Assembly: GCF_001427905.1 (NCBI RefSeq)
Contig: NZ_LMEF01000029.1
Coordinates: 724,437-787,216 of the forward strand
From: Flavobacterium sp. Root420
GTDB taxonomy: Bacteria; Bacteroidota; Bacteroidia; Flavobacteriales; Flavobacteriaceae
DNA: 62,780 nucleotides
Direction of reading: 5' to 3'
The position numbers and the translations under genes are program-made. Below the pieces are notes generated by a model. The model had not been told where the DNA came from, ran no database searches, and worked only from the letters and a program-made list of their open reading frames with translations. This document shows, piece by piece, positions 6,440 to 15,584 of the stretch; within the stretch, counting starts at the first letter, position 1, and every line of letters begins with the position of its first letter.

Positions 6440-9157
6440 ATGAAATCAATAATTAGGTTTTTCGCATTTGCTGTTGTTTTTTTAATTGCACAAAAAGGAT
6501 ATTCACAAGATCCTAATTTTCATGTTTATCTGAGTTTTGGCCAGTCGAATATGGAAGGATATGCCAAAATAGAACCAAAGGATAAAGAAGGGGTTGATGA
6601 ACGATTTCAGGTTTTGCAGGTGGTTAATTGCCCTGATCTTAAACAAGAAAAAGGAAATTGGTATACCGCTATCCCGCCTTTGTGTCGTTGCAACACCGGA
6701 CTTACACCGGTCGATTATTTTGGAAGAAACCTGGTAGCCAATCTGCCCAAAAATATAAAAGTGGGCGTTATCAATGTAGCGGTTGGAGGCTGTAAAATTG
6801 AACTTTTTGATAAAGACAAAACAGCAGACTATGTGGCAACAGCGCCAGATTGGATGAAAGGAATATTGAAAGAATATGATAATAATCCCTACGCGCGCCT
6901 TGTAGAAATGGCCAAAATTGCACAAAAAAAAGGCATAATTAAAGGGATTTTATTGCATCAGGGAGAATCAAATACAGGCGATACACTTTGGCCTAAAAAG
7001 GTAAAAATCGTGTACGATAATTTGATAAAAGATTTAAATCTGGATCCTAAAAAGGTGCCCCTGCTTTCAGGAGAAACCGTAAACGAAGATCAAAATGGTA
7101 AATGTGGAAGCATGAATAAAATCATTGCCACACTGCCAAAAACAATCGAGAATTCATATGTAATTTCATCTCAGGGATGCACCGCTGAGCCTGATTTTTT
7201 ACATTTCAATGCTGCAGGCTACAGAGAATTAGGAAGACGTTATGCAGATAAAATGCTTTATTTATTGGGGTATAAATTCGCAGAAGGCAAAGCGCCTTTA
7301 CGAATTCAGGCTCCTGTTGGTTATGATCAGTTAAATTCAACTGTGCCATCCGGAAAAATAGAAGGTATCAGTTATGAATCCAAAACAGTAGGATCGGTAC
7401 GAAAAGTTACTGTTTACACGCCTCCTGGATTTAATAAGAAGAAAAAATATCCTGTATTGTATCTTTTACACGGAATTGGCGGCGATGAAAAAGAATGGCT
7501 TAATGGAGCAAATCCGCAAGTTATATTAGATAATCTGTACGCTGAAGGAAAAATAGAACCCATGATTGTGGTGATGCCAAACGGCCGTGCAATGAAAGAC
7601 GACAGTGCTACCGGAAACATTATGGCCCCGGATAAAGTACAGGCATTTGCGGTTTTTGAAAAAGACTTACTAAACGATTTAATTCCGTTTATCGAAAAAA
7701 AATACCCGACTTACAAAGACAGGGAACACCGTGCCATTGCCGGTTTGTCTATGGGCGGCGGGCAGTCGCTGAATTTCGGTTTGGGGAATCTGGATAAATT
7801 TGCGTGGGTTGGTGCGTTTTCAGCAGCTCCCAATACAAAAATGCCTCAAGAATTGCTCCCGAATCCGGAAGAAGCAAAAAAGAAATTAAAACTGCTTTGG
7901 ATTTCCTGTGGCGATAACGACTGGCTAATTGAAAACAGCAGAAGAACCCATGATTATTTGTATAAAAATGATGTGCCTCATATCTATTATATTGAGCCGG
8001 GAGTACATGATTTTAAAGTTTGGAAAAACGGTTTGTATATGTTTTCGCAGTTTTTGTTTAAACCTGTAGATCAATCTCTTTTCTCTTCCTATACTATTTT
8101 AGGAGATGCGGTACCAACTAACATTCGTAATGCGAAGTATCCGCAGATATTGCCGGACAATCGTGTTGTTTTTAAAGTAAAAGCTCCGGAAGCCTCAAAA
8201 GTGCAAATTGATTTAGGCAGAAAGTATGATATGTCAAGAGATTCTGATGGATTATGGACCGTAACCACTGATGCAATAAATAAAGGATTTAATTATTATT
8301 CCTTAGTTATTGATGGTGTGGCTGTAGCCGATCCGTCAAGTAATACCTTTTATGGCATGGGACGCATGGCCAGCGGTATTGAAATTCCGAATAAAGAAGG
8401 AGATTTTTATGCCTTAAAAACGGTACCTCACGGTGATATCAGAATTAAGAAATATTTTTCAAAAGCCACTAATTCCTGGCGTGAAATGTATGTATATACA
8501 CCACCGGGTTATGAAAATTCCACTGAGAAATACCCGGTTTTATACTTATTACATGGAGGAGGTGAAGACCAAACCGGCTGGGCTACACAGGGTAAGGCCA
8601 ATTTAATTTTAGACAATTTAATAGCCGACAAGAAAGCAAAACCAATGGTGATCGCTATGCTTGATGGCAATATGGGAAATAGCGGAGGCGTTGCAGGTTT
8701 TAATGAAAATGCATTGAAAGCTTTTGAAAATGAATTAAAAACAGGCGCGATCCCTTTTATAGAAAGTAATTTTAAAGTAGCAACAGACGCTAAAAACAGG
8801 GCTTTAGCCGGTTTATCAATGGGCGGATTGCAGACCTTGTATGCCGGTGTTAAAAATTCAGATCTGTTTTCTGCGATTGGTGTTTTTAGTTCAGGTTGGT
8901 GGGCTAATAATGCTACTTTATCAGCACCTCAATATGAGTTTATGAAAAATAATGCCGCAACTATTAATTCAAATATTAAAAACTTTTGGATTTCAATGGG
9001 TGGCAAGGAAGACATTGCTTATGAAAATTGCAAAATAATGATGCGCAAATTTGATGAATTGGGCATTAAATATAAATACAGCGAATATCCTGGAGGTCAT
9101 AGCTGGCCAGTATGGAGACACGATTTAATGATGTTCGCACCCTTATTATTTAATTAA
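6440..9157 (+). CDS. Multi-domain carbohydrate esterase: CE6-like, CE1, E-set, CE1
   Basis: The 905-residue protein has a signal peptide (1-23, YSQ). Residues 25-280 form an SGNH-fold esterase like CE6 acetyl-xylan esterases: S36 in FGQSNMEG, a LHQGESNTGD block and the Asp/His block DFLHFNAAGY. Residues about 300-545 are a CE1 alpha/beta-hydrolase (VYTPPGF, LLHGIGG, S437 in GLSMGGG). Residues about 550-650 are an E-set/CBM48-like domain. Residues about 660-905 are a second CE1 domain (VYTPPGY, LLHGGGE, S793 in GLSMGGL, then GGHSW). The parts should remove acetyl groups and ferulate or other esters from xylan side chains. The E-set plus second CE1 resembles the separate esterase at 58206. The frame is continuous through all four modules. 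Confidence 0.88.
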   Translation: MKSIIRFFAFAVVFLIAQKGYSQDPNFHVYLSFGQSNMEGYAKIEPKDKEGVDERFQVLQVVNCPDLKQEKGNWYTAIPPLCRCNTGLTPVDYFGRNLVANLPKNIKVGVINVAVGGCKIELFDKDKTADYVATAPDWMKGILKEYDNNPYARLVEMAKIAQKKGIIKGILLHQGESNTGDTLWPKKVKIVYDNLIKDLNLDPKKVPLLSGETVNEDQNGKCGSMNKIIATLPKTIENSYVISSQGCTAEPDFLHFNAAGYRELGRRYADKMLYLLGYKFAEGKAPLRIQAPVGYDQLNSTVPSGKIEGISYESKTVGSVRKVTVYTPPGFNKKKKYPVLYLLHGIGGDEKEWLNGANPQVILDNLYAEGKIEPMIVVMPNGRAMKDDSATGNIMAPDKVQAFAVFEKDLLNDLIPFIEKKYPTYKDREHRAIAGLSMGGGQSLNFGLGNLDKFAWVGAFSAAPNTKMPQELLPNPEEAKKKLKLLWISCGDNDWLIENSRRTHDYLYKNDVPHIYYIEPGVHDFKVWKNGLYMFSQFLFKPVDQSLFSSYTILGDAVPTNIRNAKYPQILPDNRVVFKVKAPEASKVQIDLGRKYDMSRDSDGLWTVTTDAINKGFNYYSLVIDGVAVADPSSNTFYGMGRMASGIEIPNKEGDFYALKTVPHGDIRIKKYFSKATNSWREMYVYTPPGYENSTEKYPVLYLLHGGGEDQTGWATQGKANLILDNLIADKKAKPMVIAMLDGNMGNSGGVAGFNENALKAFENELKTGAIPFIESNFKVATDAKNRALAGLSMGGLQTLYAGVKNSDLFSAIGVFSSGWWANNATLSAPQYEFMKNNAATINSNIKNFWISMGGKEDIAYENCKIMMRKFDELGIKYKYSEYPGGHSWPVWRHDLMMFAPLLFN

Positions 9158-9196
9158 TTATTTCGAAATGAATAGATCTAAAAACGAAAAAGAAGT

Positions 9197-11659
9197 ATGA
9201 AAATATATTGGATTGGTATAGTGCTGTTTTTTGGAGTTTCATTGTCTGCACAGCAAACCAATGATCTAAAGCTTTGGTATACAAATCCTGCTGGTACGGT
9301 TTGGGAAAATGCTTTACCACTGGGAAATGGTTTTCAGGGCGCTATGGTGTATGGGAATATCGAAAAAGAAATTTTTCAATTAAACGAAGCAACCGTGTGG
9401 AGCGGAAGTCCGAACAGAAATGACAACCCAAATGCAAAACAAGCTTTGGGCGAAATAAGAAACCTTATTTTTCAGGGAGAATATAAAAAAGCGGAAAAGC
9501 TGATCAATGAAAATATAATTACTAAAAAATCTCATGGACAGATGTTTCAGCCTGTGGGAAATTTAGAATTGAGTTTTTCAGATCAGCACAACTTTACCGA
9601 TTATTACCGAGAACTTGATATTGAAAAGGCAGTTGCAAAAACCACTTATAAAGTTAATGGAATTACGTATACAAGAGAAGCTTTTACCTCTTTTCCGGAT
9701 CGCGTTTTAGTGATAAAACTTTCGGCCGACAAACCCGGAAAATTATCTTTTAGAGCCCATTTTACTTCGCAGCATAAAAAACAGGAAATAACAATTAACG
9801 GTACTAATGAGCTGTCACTTTCAGGCACGACAAGTGATCATGAAGGAATAGAGGGAAAAGTCAAATTTAACGCACTCGCCAAATTCAAAGTAAAAGGCGG
9901 ACAAATAAATACCACCGGTAATTCAATTCAAATTGAAGGAGCAGATTCCGTTTTGATTTATGTCTCTATTGCGACCAACTTTATTAATTATAAGGATATC
10001 AGCGGTAGCGAAAAGGAGCTTGCAAAATCTTTTTTGAATAAGGCATTTGATAAGAATTATGATAAAATGAAGCAGGCTCACATTGCCCAGTATCAAAAAT
10101 ATTTTAAAAGGGTTACGCTTGATTTAGGAACATCAACAGCTTCAAAAGTACCAACAGATGAAAGACTGGCTAATTTCAGAAATGTTTCAGATCCATCTTT
10201 TGTTACCTTATATTATCAATACGGACGGTATTTATTGATCTCATCATCACAGCCCGGAGGTCAGCCGGCAAATCTGCAGGGAATTTGGAATGCTGGTATG
10301 ACGCCTGCATGGGATAGCAAATACACCATCAATATTAATACGGAGATGAATTATTGGCCGGCTGAGAAAACCAACTTATCAGAAATGCATGAGCCGCTTT
10401 TAAAAATGATTCAGGAATTAGGGCAAACCGGAAAAGAAACTGCAAAAGTAATGTATGGTGCCCGTGGTTGGATGGCACATCATAACACAGATATCTGGAG
10501 AATTAATGGCGCTGTTGACGGTGCCACCTGGGGAGTCTGGAACGCAGGCGGAGGCTGGTTAAGCCAGCATTTATGGGAACATTATCTCTACACAGGTGAC
10601 AAAAAATATCTTGAATCTGTATATGAAACCCTTAAGGGCGCAGCCGATTTTTATGCTGATTTTTTAGTAAAAGATCCTACAAATGGCTGGTTGGTCGTGG
10701 CGCCTGGAAATTCACCTGAAAACTCGCCTGCAGCACATCAGGGTTCAGCTGTTACGGCGGGTTCAACGATGGACAATCAAATTGTATTTGATGTTTTCAG
10801 CTCGGTTATAAAAGCATCAGAAGTATTAGGGAAAAATAAACAATATACAAACAGTTTAAAAACCTTAAGAAATATGCTGCCTCCTATGCAAATTGGAAAG
10901 CACAATCAGCTTCAGGAATGGGTGGATGATGTCGATGATCCCAAAGACAATCACCGTCATATTTCACATTTATATGGCTTGTATCCTTCCAATCAAATTT
11001 CTGCCTACAGAACTCCGGAGCTTTTTGCAGCAGCAAGAAATACCTTATTGCAAAGAGGCGATATTTCTACAGGCTGGAGCATGGGATGGAAAGTAAACTG
11101 GTGGGCAAAAATGCAGGATGGTAACCATGCGTACAGTTTAATTCAGAATCAATTGACTCCGCTAGGTGTAAACAAAGAGGGAGGAGGAACTTATAATAAT
11201 TTGTTTGATGCGCATCCGCCCTTTCAAATTGATGGAAATTTTGGATGTACCTCAGGAATTACCGAAATGTTGATGCAAAGTTCAGATGATGCGATTCATT
11301 TGTTGCCTGCCTTGCCGGATGCTTTAAAGGAATATGGCGAAATAAGGGGTTTAAAAGCACGTGGCGGTTTTGAAATTAAGGATTTGAAATGGAAAGACGG
11401 AAAATTAATTGCACTAACTATTCAGTCCAATCTTGGTGGGAATCTTCGATTACGAACGCCAAATGAAATTAAGCTAAAAAACAATAAAGAATTAAAAACA
11501 GCTGCCGGAAAGAATCCAAATGTTTTTTATCAGACAGAAGAAGTGAAAAAAACGCTTATCGCTGCTGCAGCTACTATAAAACCTTTAGATATTAACTCAA
11601 CTAACTTATACGACATAGAAACTGAAAAGGGAAAAATCTACAGTTTCGTAATTAAATAA
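9197..11659 (+). CDS. GH95 alpha-L-fucosidase / alpha-L-galactosidase
   Basis: The 820-residue exported protein has a signal peptide (1-18, LSAQ). An N-terminal beta-sandwich (LWYTNPAGTVWENALPLGNG, about 20-270) is followed by the (alpha/alpha)6 catalytic domain (about 290-700) and a C-terminal beta domain. The inverting machinery known from the Bifidobacterium fucosidase AfcA is in place: N379 and N381 in NINTEMNYW, E574 in QEWVDD, and D679 in DGNFG. Two residues before N379 is T377, where AfcA has His. From memory, Thr here marks members that prefer alpha-L-galactose, a side-chain sugar of some complex xylans. In this xylan-type setting alpha-L-galactosidase is therefore a serious possibility. 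It sits between the esterase and the GH127/146 gene in one operon. Confidence 0.92.
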   Translation: MKIYWIGIVLFFGVSLSAQQTNDLKLWYTNPAGTVWENALPLGNGFQGAMVYGNIEKEIFQLNEATVWSGSPNRNDNPNAKQALGEIRNLIFQGEYKKAEKLINENIITKKSHGQMFQPVGNLELSFSDQHNFTDYYRELDIEKAVAKTTYKVNGITYTREAFTSFPDRVLVIKLSADKPGKLSFRAHFTSQHKKQEITINGTNELSLSGTTSDHEGIEGKVKFNALAKFKVKGGQINTTGNSIQIEGADSVLIYVSIATNFINYKDISGSEKELAKSFLNKAFDKNYDKMKQAHIAQYQKYFKRVTLDLGTSTASKVPTDERLANFRNVSDPSFVTLYYQYGRYLLISSSQPGGQPANLQGIWNAGMTPAWDSKYTININTEMNYWPAEKTNLSEMHEPLLKMIQELGQTGKETAKVMYGARGWMAHHNTDIWRINGAVDGATWGVWNAGGGWLSQHLWEHYLYTGDKKYLESVYETLKGAADFYADFLVKDPTNGWLVVAPGNSPENSPAAHQGSAVTAGSTMDNQIVFDVFSSVIKASEVLGKNKQYTNSLKTLRNMLPPMQIGKHNQLQEWVDDVDDPKDNHRHISHLYGLYPSNQISAYRTPELFAAARNTLLQRGDISTGWSMGWKVNWWAKMQDGNHAYSLIQNQLTPLGVNKEGGGTYNNLFDAHPPFQIDGNFGCTSGITEMLMQSSDDAIHLLPALPDALKEYGEIRGLKARGGFEIKDLKWKDGKLIALTIQSNLGGNLRLRTPNEIKLKNNKELKTAAGKNPNVFYQTEEVKKTLIAAAATIKPLDINSTNLYDIETEKGKIYSFVIK

Positions 11660-11663
11660 TAAC

Positions 11664-13961
11664 ATGAAAAATCGTTTTATAAAATATAGAATCTTGTATT
11701 GCCTGTTGGGCTTAGTTGTAACCTCGTCCGTAACAGCCCAAATGCAGTTATTTGATTTAAAGGAGGTACGATTAACAGAAGGTCCGTTTAAAAATGCCCA
11801 GGATGTCGATCTCAAATACATTTTAGAGATGAATCCTGATCGTCTTTTAGCTCCGTATCTAATTGCCTCGGGAATACCGGTAAAAGCAGAACGCTATGGC
11901 AATTGGGAAAGCATCGGACTTGACGGTCATATTGCAGGGCATTATCTTTCTGCATTAGCTATGATGTATGCTTCTACAGGAAATATGGAAGTCAAAAACC
12001 GACTGGATTATATGATTTCAGAATTAGAAAAATGTCAGCAAAAAAATGGCAATGGCTATGTGGGTGGAATTCCGCAGGGAAAAGTTTTTTGGGATCGCAT
12101 TCATAACGGAGACATCGACGGAAGTAATTTCGGATTAAACAATACCTGGGTTCCGCTGTACAATATTCACAAGCTTTTTGCCGGTTTAACTGATGCCTAT
12201 CGTTATACCGGAAATGAAAAAGCAAAGGATGTTTTAATAAAATTGGGCGATTGGTTTATCGAACTAATTCGTCCGCTTTCTGAGGACCAGATTCAGAATA
12301 TTTTAAAAACAGAACACGGCGGCATAAACGAATCTTTTGCCGATTTGTATAGCATCACCAAGGACAAAAAATATCTGGAAACGGCCGAAAAAGTTTCGCA
12401 TTTGGCAATATTAAATCCGCTGGAGAAAAAAGAAGATAAGTTAACGGGATTGCATGCCAATACACAGATTCCAAAAGTGATTGGCTTTGAGAAAATCGGC
12501 GTACTGTCAGGAAATAAAGACTGGACAGATGCCGCGCAATTTTTCTGGGAAAATGTTACCCAAAAACGCAGCGTAGCTTTTGGCGGAAATAGTTTTGCCG
12601 AACATTTTAATCCAACAGAAGATTTTAGCGGAATGCTTAAATCAAACCAGGGACCCGAAACCTGTAATTCCTACAATATGGAGCGTTTGAGCAAAGCTTT
12701 GTTTCTGGACAAAAACCAGGTAAGTTATCTTGATTTTTATGAGCGTACGCTTTATAATCATATTCTTTCGAGCCAGCATCCTGAAAAAGGCGGGTTTGTT
12801 TATTTCACTCCCATCAGGCCGAATCATTATAGGGTATATTCCCAACCCGAAACAAGCATGTGGTGTTGCGTTGGTTCAGGGCTTGAAAATCATTCTAAAT
12901 ATGGAGAATTAATTTACAGTCACACCGATAATGATGTTTTTGTAAATTTATTTATTCCGTCCACTTTAGACTGGAAAGAAAAGGAAATTTATATCGAACA
13001 AAGCACCAAATTTCCCTATCAAAACAGTGCAGAACTCGTTTTGAAACTAAAGAAAAGCAATACATTTTCTATGAATATTCGTCGTCCGGAATGGGCTCAG
13101 GATTTTGAAATTTCGATCAATGGAAAAATTCAGAAAATAGAAGCAAAGCCGTCCAGTTATGTAACGCTTAACAGAAAATGGAAATCAGGAGACAAGATTA
13201 CCGTTACATTCAAAACGTCGACACATTTAGAAAGCTTGCCAGACGGTTCTAACTGGAGTGCTTTTGTTAACGGACCTATTGTATTGGCGGCCAAAACCTC
13301 AAACAAGGATTTAGATGGATTATTTGCCGATGACAGCCGAATGGGACATGTCGCTTCCGGTAAATATTATCCTCTTGATCAGGCGTATGAAATGATTGGA
13401 GATAAGGCAGGGTATATAGCAAAATTGAAGGAATCAGGAAACCTTCATTTCCGTTTAGATTCGTTAGAATTACAGCCTTTTTTTGAAATTCATGACACGC
13501 GTTATCAAATGTATTTTCAAAATTATACCAAAGAACAGTATCAGGAAAAACACGCCTTATTGAAGCAGCAGGAAATTGAGGCAATGGCTTTGGAAACCAG
13601 GACTATCGATAACATTAACTGTGGCGAACAGCAGTCAGAAGTGGATCATCGTTATAAAGGTGAAAAAAGTGATTCAGGTTACGACGATACAAAAGCCTGG
13701 AGAAGTACGCGCTCGTATATTTCCTATCAATTATTAAATAAAAATAAGTCCGGAAAATATTTGGATATAAGCTGCACAGCCGATTTTAAAACAGATAAAA
13801 TTACCATTCTCATTAATAAAAAACCGGCACAGATTATTTCTTCAGCAAATAAAACCATTCGATTAAATGTTGGAAACATTGAAATTGTAAACATTACTAT
13901 AAAATCAAATGACGGAAGCAATAGTCCAAAGTTTCATCAATTCAGAATTGTAAAAGAGTAG
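11664..13961 (+). CDS. GH127/GH146 beta-L-arabinofuranosidase-like glycosidase
   Basis: The 765-residue protein has a signal peptide (about 1-25) and starts 5 bases after the GH95 stop codon, so the two are probably translationally linked. The DUF1680-type (alpha/alpha)6 barrel begins with LKEVRLTEGPFKNAQDVD. The Zn-cysteine active site of the group is complete: E332 and C334 in GPETCNS, and C401-C402 in MWCCVGSG. In characterised members the second of these cysteines is the nucleophile. A beta-sandwich and an extra C-terminal module (about 640-765, with NINCGEQQSE) follow, as in secreted Bacteroidota forms. It would remove beta-linked L-arabinofuranose. The choice between GH127 and GH146 needs a phylogeny. 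Confidence 0.85.
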   Translation: MKNRFIKYRILYCLLGLVVTSSVTAQMQLFDLKEVRLTEGPFKNAQDVDLKYILEMNPDRLLAPYLIASGIPVKAERYGNWESIGLDGHIAGHYLSALAMMYASTGNMEVKNRLDYMISELEKCQQKNGNGYVGGIPQGKVFWDRIHNGDIDGSNFGLNNTWVPLYNIHKLFAGLTDAYRYTGNEKAKDVLIKLGDWFIELIRPLSEDQIQNILKTEHGGINESFADLYSITKDKKYLETAEKVSHLAILNPLEKKEDKLTGLHANTQIPKVIGFEKIGVLSGNKDWTDAAQFFWENVTQKRSVAFGGNSFAEHFNPTEDFSGMLKSNQGPETCNSYNMERLSKALFLDKNQVSYLDFYERTLYNHILSSQHPEKGGFVYFTPIRPNHYRVYSQPETSMWCCVGSGLENHSKYGELIYSHTDNDVFVNLFIPSTLDWKEKEIYIEQSTKFPYQNSAELVLKLKKSNTFSMNIRRPEWAQDFEISINGKIQKIEAKPSSYVTLNRKWKSGDKITVTFKTSTHLESLPDGSNWSAFVNGPIVLAAKTSNKDLDGLFADDSRMGHVASGKYYPLDQAYEMIGDKAGYIAKLKESGNLHFRLDSLELQPFFEIHDTRYQMYFQNYTKEQYQEKHALLKQQEIEAMALETRTIDNINCGEQQSEVDHRYKGEKSDSGYDDTKAWRSTRSYISYQLLNKNKSGKYLDISCTADFKTDKITILINKKPAQIISSANKTIRLNVGNIEIVNITIKSNDGSNSPKFHQFRIVKE

Positions 13962-13979
13962 AAAACGATCCCAAATAAA

Positions 13980-15548
13980 ATGAAAATTAGAAATGCTTTT
14001 TTTAGTGTCATCCTGCTTTTTAGTTTGTGTACTTATGCACAAAACAAGGCGCAGAATCCGGTTATTTTTGCCGATGTTCCTGATATGTCGATCATTCGTG
14101 TAAACGATATCTATTACATGAGCAGCACGACCATGCATATGAATCCAGGTGTTCCTATTATGAAATCTGATGACTTAGTAAATTGGAGACTGGTCAATTA
14201 TGCCTATCAAACCTTAGAAGATGATAATGATAAACTAAATCTGGATAATGGCAAAAATGATTATGGAAGAGGTTCATGGGCGAGCAGTCTGAATTATCAC
14301 AATGGTATTTATTATGTCAGTACTTTCTCCGGAACTACCGGTAAAACCTATATTTTTTCTACAAAAGATATAGAGAAAGGTCCGTGGAAAAGGACGGTTT
14401 TCACTACTTCTTATCACGATCATTCTATTTTTTTTGATGATGATGGAAAGGTTTACATGGTTTGGGGCGCTGGAAAACTGCATATTGTCGAATTAAATTC
14501 AGATTTATCAGCTGTAAAAGAAGAAACAAAAAAAGTCCTAATAGAAAACGCCAGTGCTCCCGCAGGTACTAATATTATGCTGCAATCTGAAGGTTCACAG
14601 CTTTTTAAAGTGAAAGACAAATATTATCTGTTTAATATCGTCTGGCCAAAAGACGGCATGCGAACGGTAATTATACATAGAGCTGATAAAATTTCCGGTC
14701 CGTGGGAAGGAAAAGTAAGCTTACAGGATTTAGGCGTGGCACAAGGCGGACTTATCGATACACCAGCCGGAAAATGGTTCTCCTATCTGTTCAGGGATTT
14801 TGGAGGAGTAGGACGTATTCCTTATTTCGTTCCGGTTAAATGGCAAGATGGCTGGCCAATTTTAGGCGAAAATGGTAAAGTACCGGAATATCTTGATTTA
14901 CCGGCAAGCAAAGGTTTAATTCCGGGAATTGTAAACTCAGATGATTTTAACCGAAAAAAAAATGAGCCCGATTTGCCTTTGGTATGGCAATGGAACCACA
15001 ATCCGGATCATTCACTTTGGTCGGTAAAAGAAAGAAAAGGTTATTTAAGATTAAAAACCGGCAGAATAGACAGCAGTTTTGTTCAGGCAAAAAACACCTT
15101 AACACAAAGAACTTTTGGACCGGAATGTACAGGAACTATTCTGATGGAAGTTTCTAAAATGAAAGATGGCGACTTTGCCGGACTTTCTTTATTGCAAAAA
15201 GACTTCGGACTGATCGGCGTAAAGGTTGAAAAGGATTCGAAGAAAATCGTAATGATTGAAGCGCTGAAAGATATTCCAACAACAATAGAGAGCGTTCCTT
15301 TAACTCAGGATAAAATTTATTTCAGGGCAGAATGTAACTTTAAAAACAGAACAGATGAAGGAAGATTTTTTTACAGTTTAGACGGTAAAAAATGGATCAG
15401 TATTGGCAAAACGATAAAACTGCCTTATACACTTCCGCATTTTATGGGGTATCGATTTGGTCTGTTCAATTATGCAACAAAAAATGCGGGAGGCTTTGTT
15501 GACTTTGATTATTTCCATATTGAGCATCAAATTTCAAAAAATAATTAG
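13980..15548 (+). CDS. GH43 beta-xylosidase / alpha-L-arabinofuranosidase (subfamily 12-like)
   Basis: The 522-residue exported protein has a signal peptide 1-20 (TYAQ). The GH43 propeller spans about 25-320: FADVPDMSII carries the catalytic-base Asp (D32 or D35), YMSSTTMHMNPGVP is typical of the GH43_12-like group, HDHSIFFDDDG supplies the middle Asp and LQSEGSQLF the acid Glu. A concanavalin-like beta-sandwich (about 330-520, DDFNRKKNEPDLPLVWQWNHNP) completes it. Its architecture matches the GH43 at 4673, but sequence similarity outside the motifs is low, so the two probably act on different linkages. It lies 18 bases after the GH127/146 gene. Confidence 0.87.
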   Translation: MKIRNAFFSVILLFSLCTYAQNKAQNPVIFADVPDMSIIRVNDIYYMSSTTMHMNPGVPIMKSDDLVNWRLVNYAYQTLEDDNDKLNLDNGKNDYGRGSWASSLNYHNGIYYVSTFSGTTGKTYIFSTKDIEKGPWKRTVFTTSYHDHSIFFDDDGKVYMVWGAGKLHIVELNSDLSAVKEETKKVLIENASAPAGTNIMLQSEGSQLFKVKDKYYLFNIVWPKDGMRTVIIHRADKISGPWEGKVSLQDLGVAQGGLIDTPAGKWFSYLFRDFGGVGRIPYFVPVKWQDGWPILGENGKVPEYLDLPASKGLIPGIVNSDDFNRKKNEPDLPLVWQWNHNPDHSLWSVKERKGYLRLKTGRIDSSFVQAKNTLTQRTFGPECTGTILMEVSKMKDGDFAGLSLLQKDFGLIGVKVEKDSKKIVMIEALKDIPTTIESVPLTQDKIYFRAECNFKNRTDEGRFFYSLDGKKWISIGKTIKLPYTLPHFMGYRFGLFNYATKNAGGFVDFDYFHIEHQISKNN

Positions 15549-15584
15549 TTCGTCGCAAAATATTCATAACATAATTCAGAAATC

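Noticed and set aside
6503..6925. 140-codon minus-strand open frame opposite the esterase gene
   Set aside because: It lies inside a continuous, motif-rich coding region and its translation has no recognisable protein features.
10893..11096. Open frame overlapping GH95 in another phase
   Set aside because: It lies wholly within the intact GH95 gene, has no leader or domain, and is explained by codon bias of the real frame.
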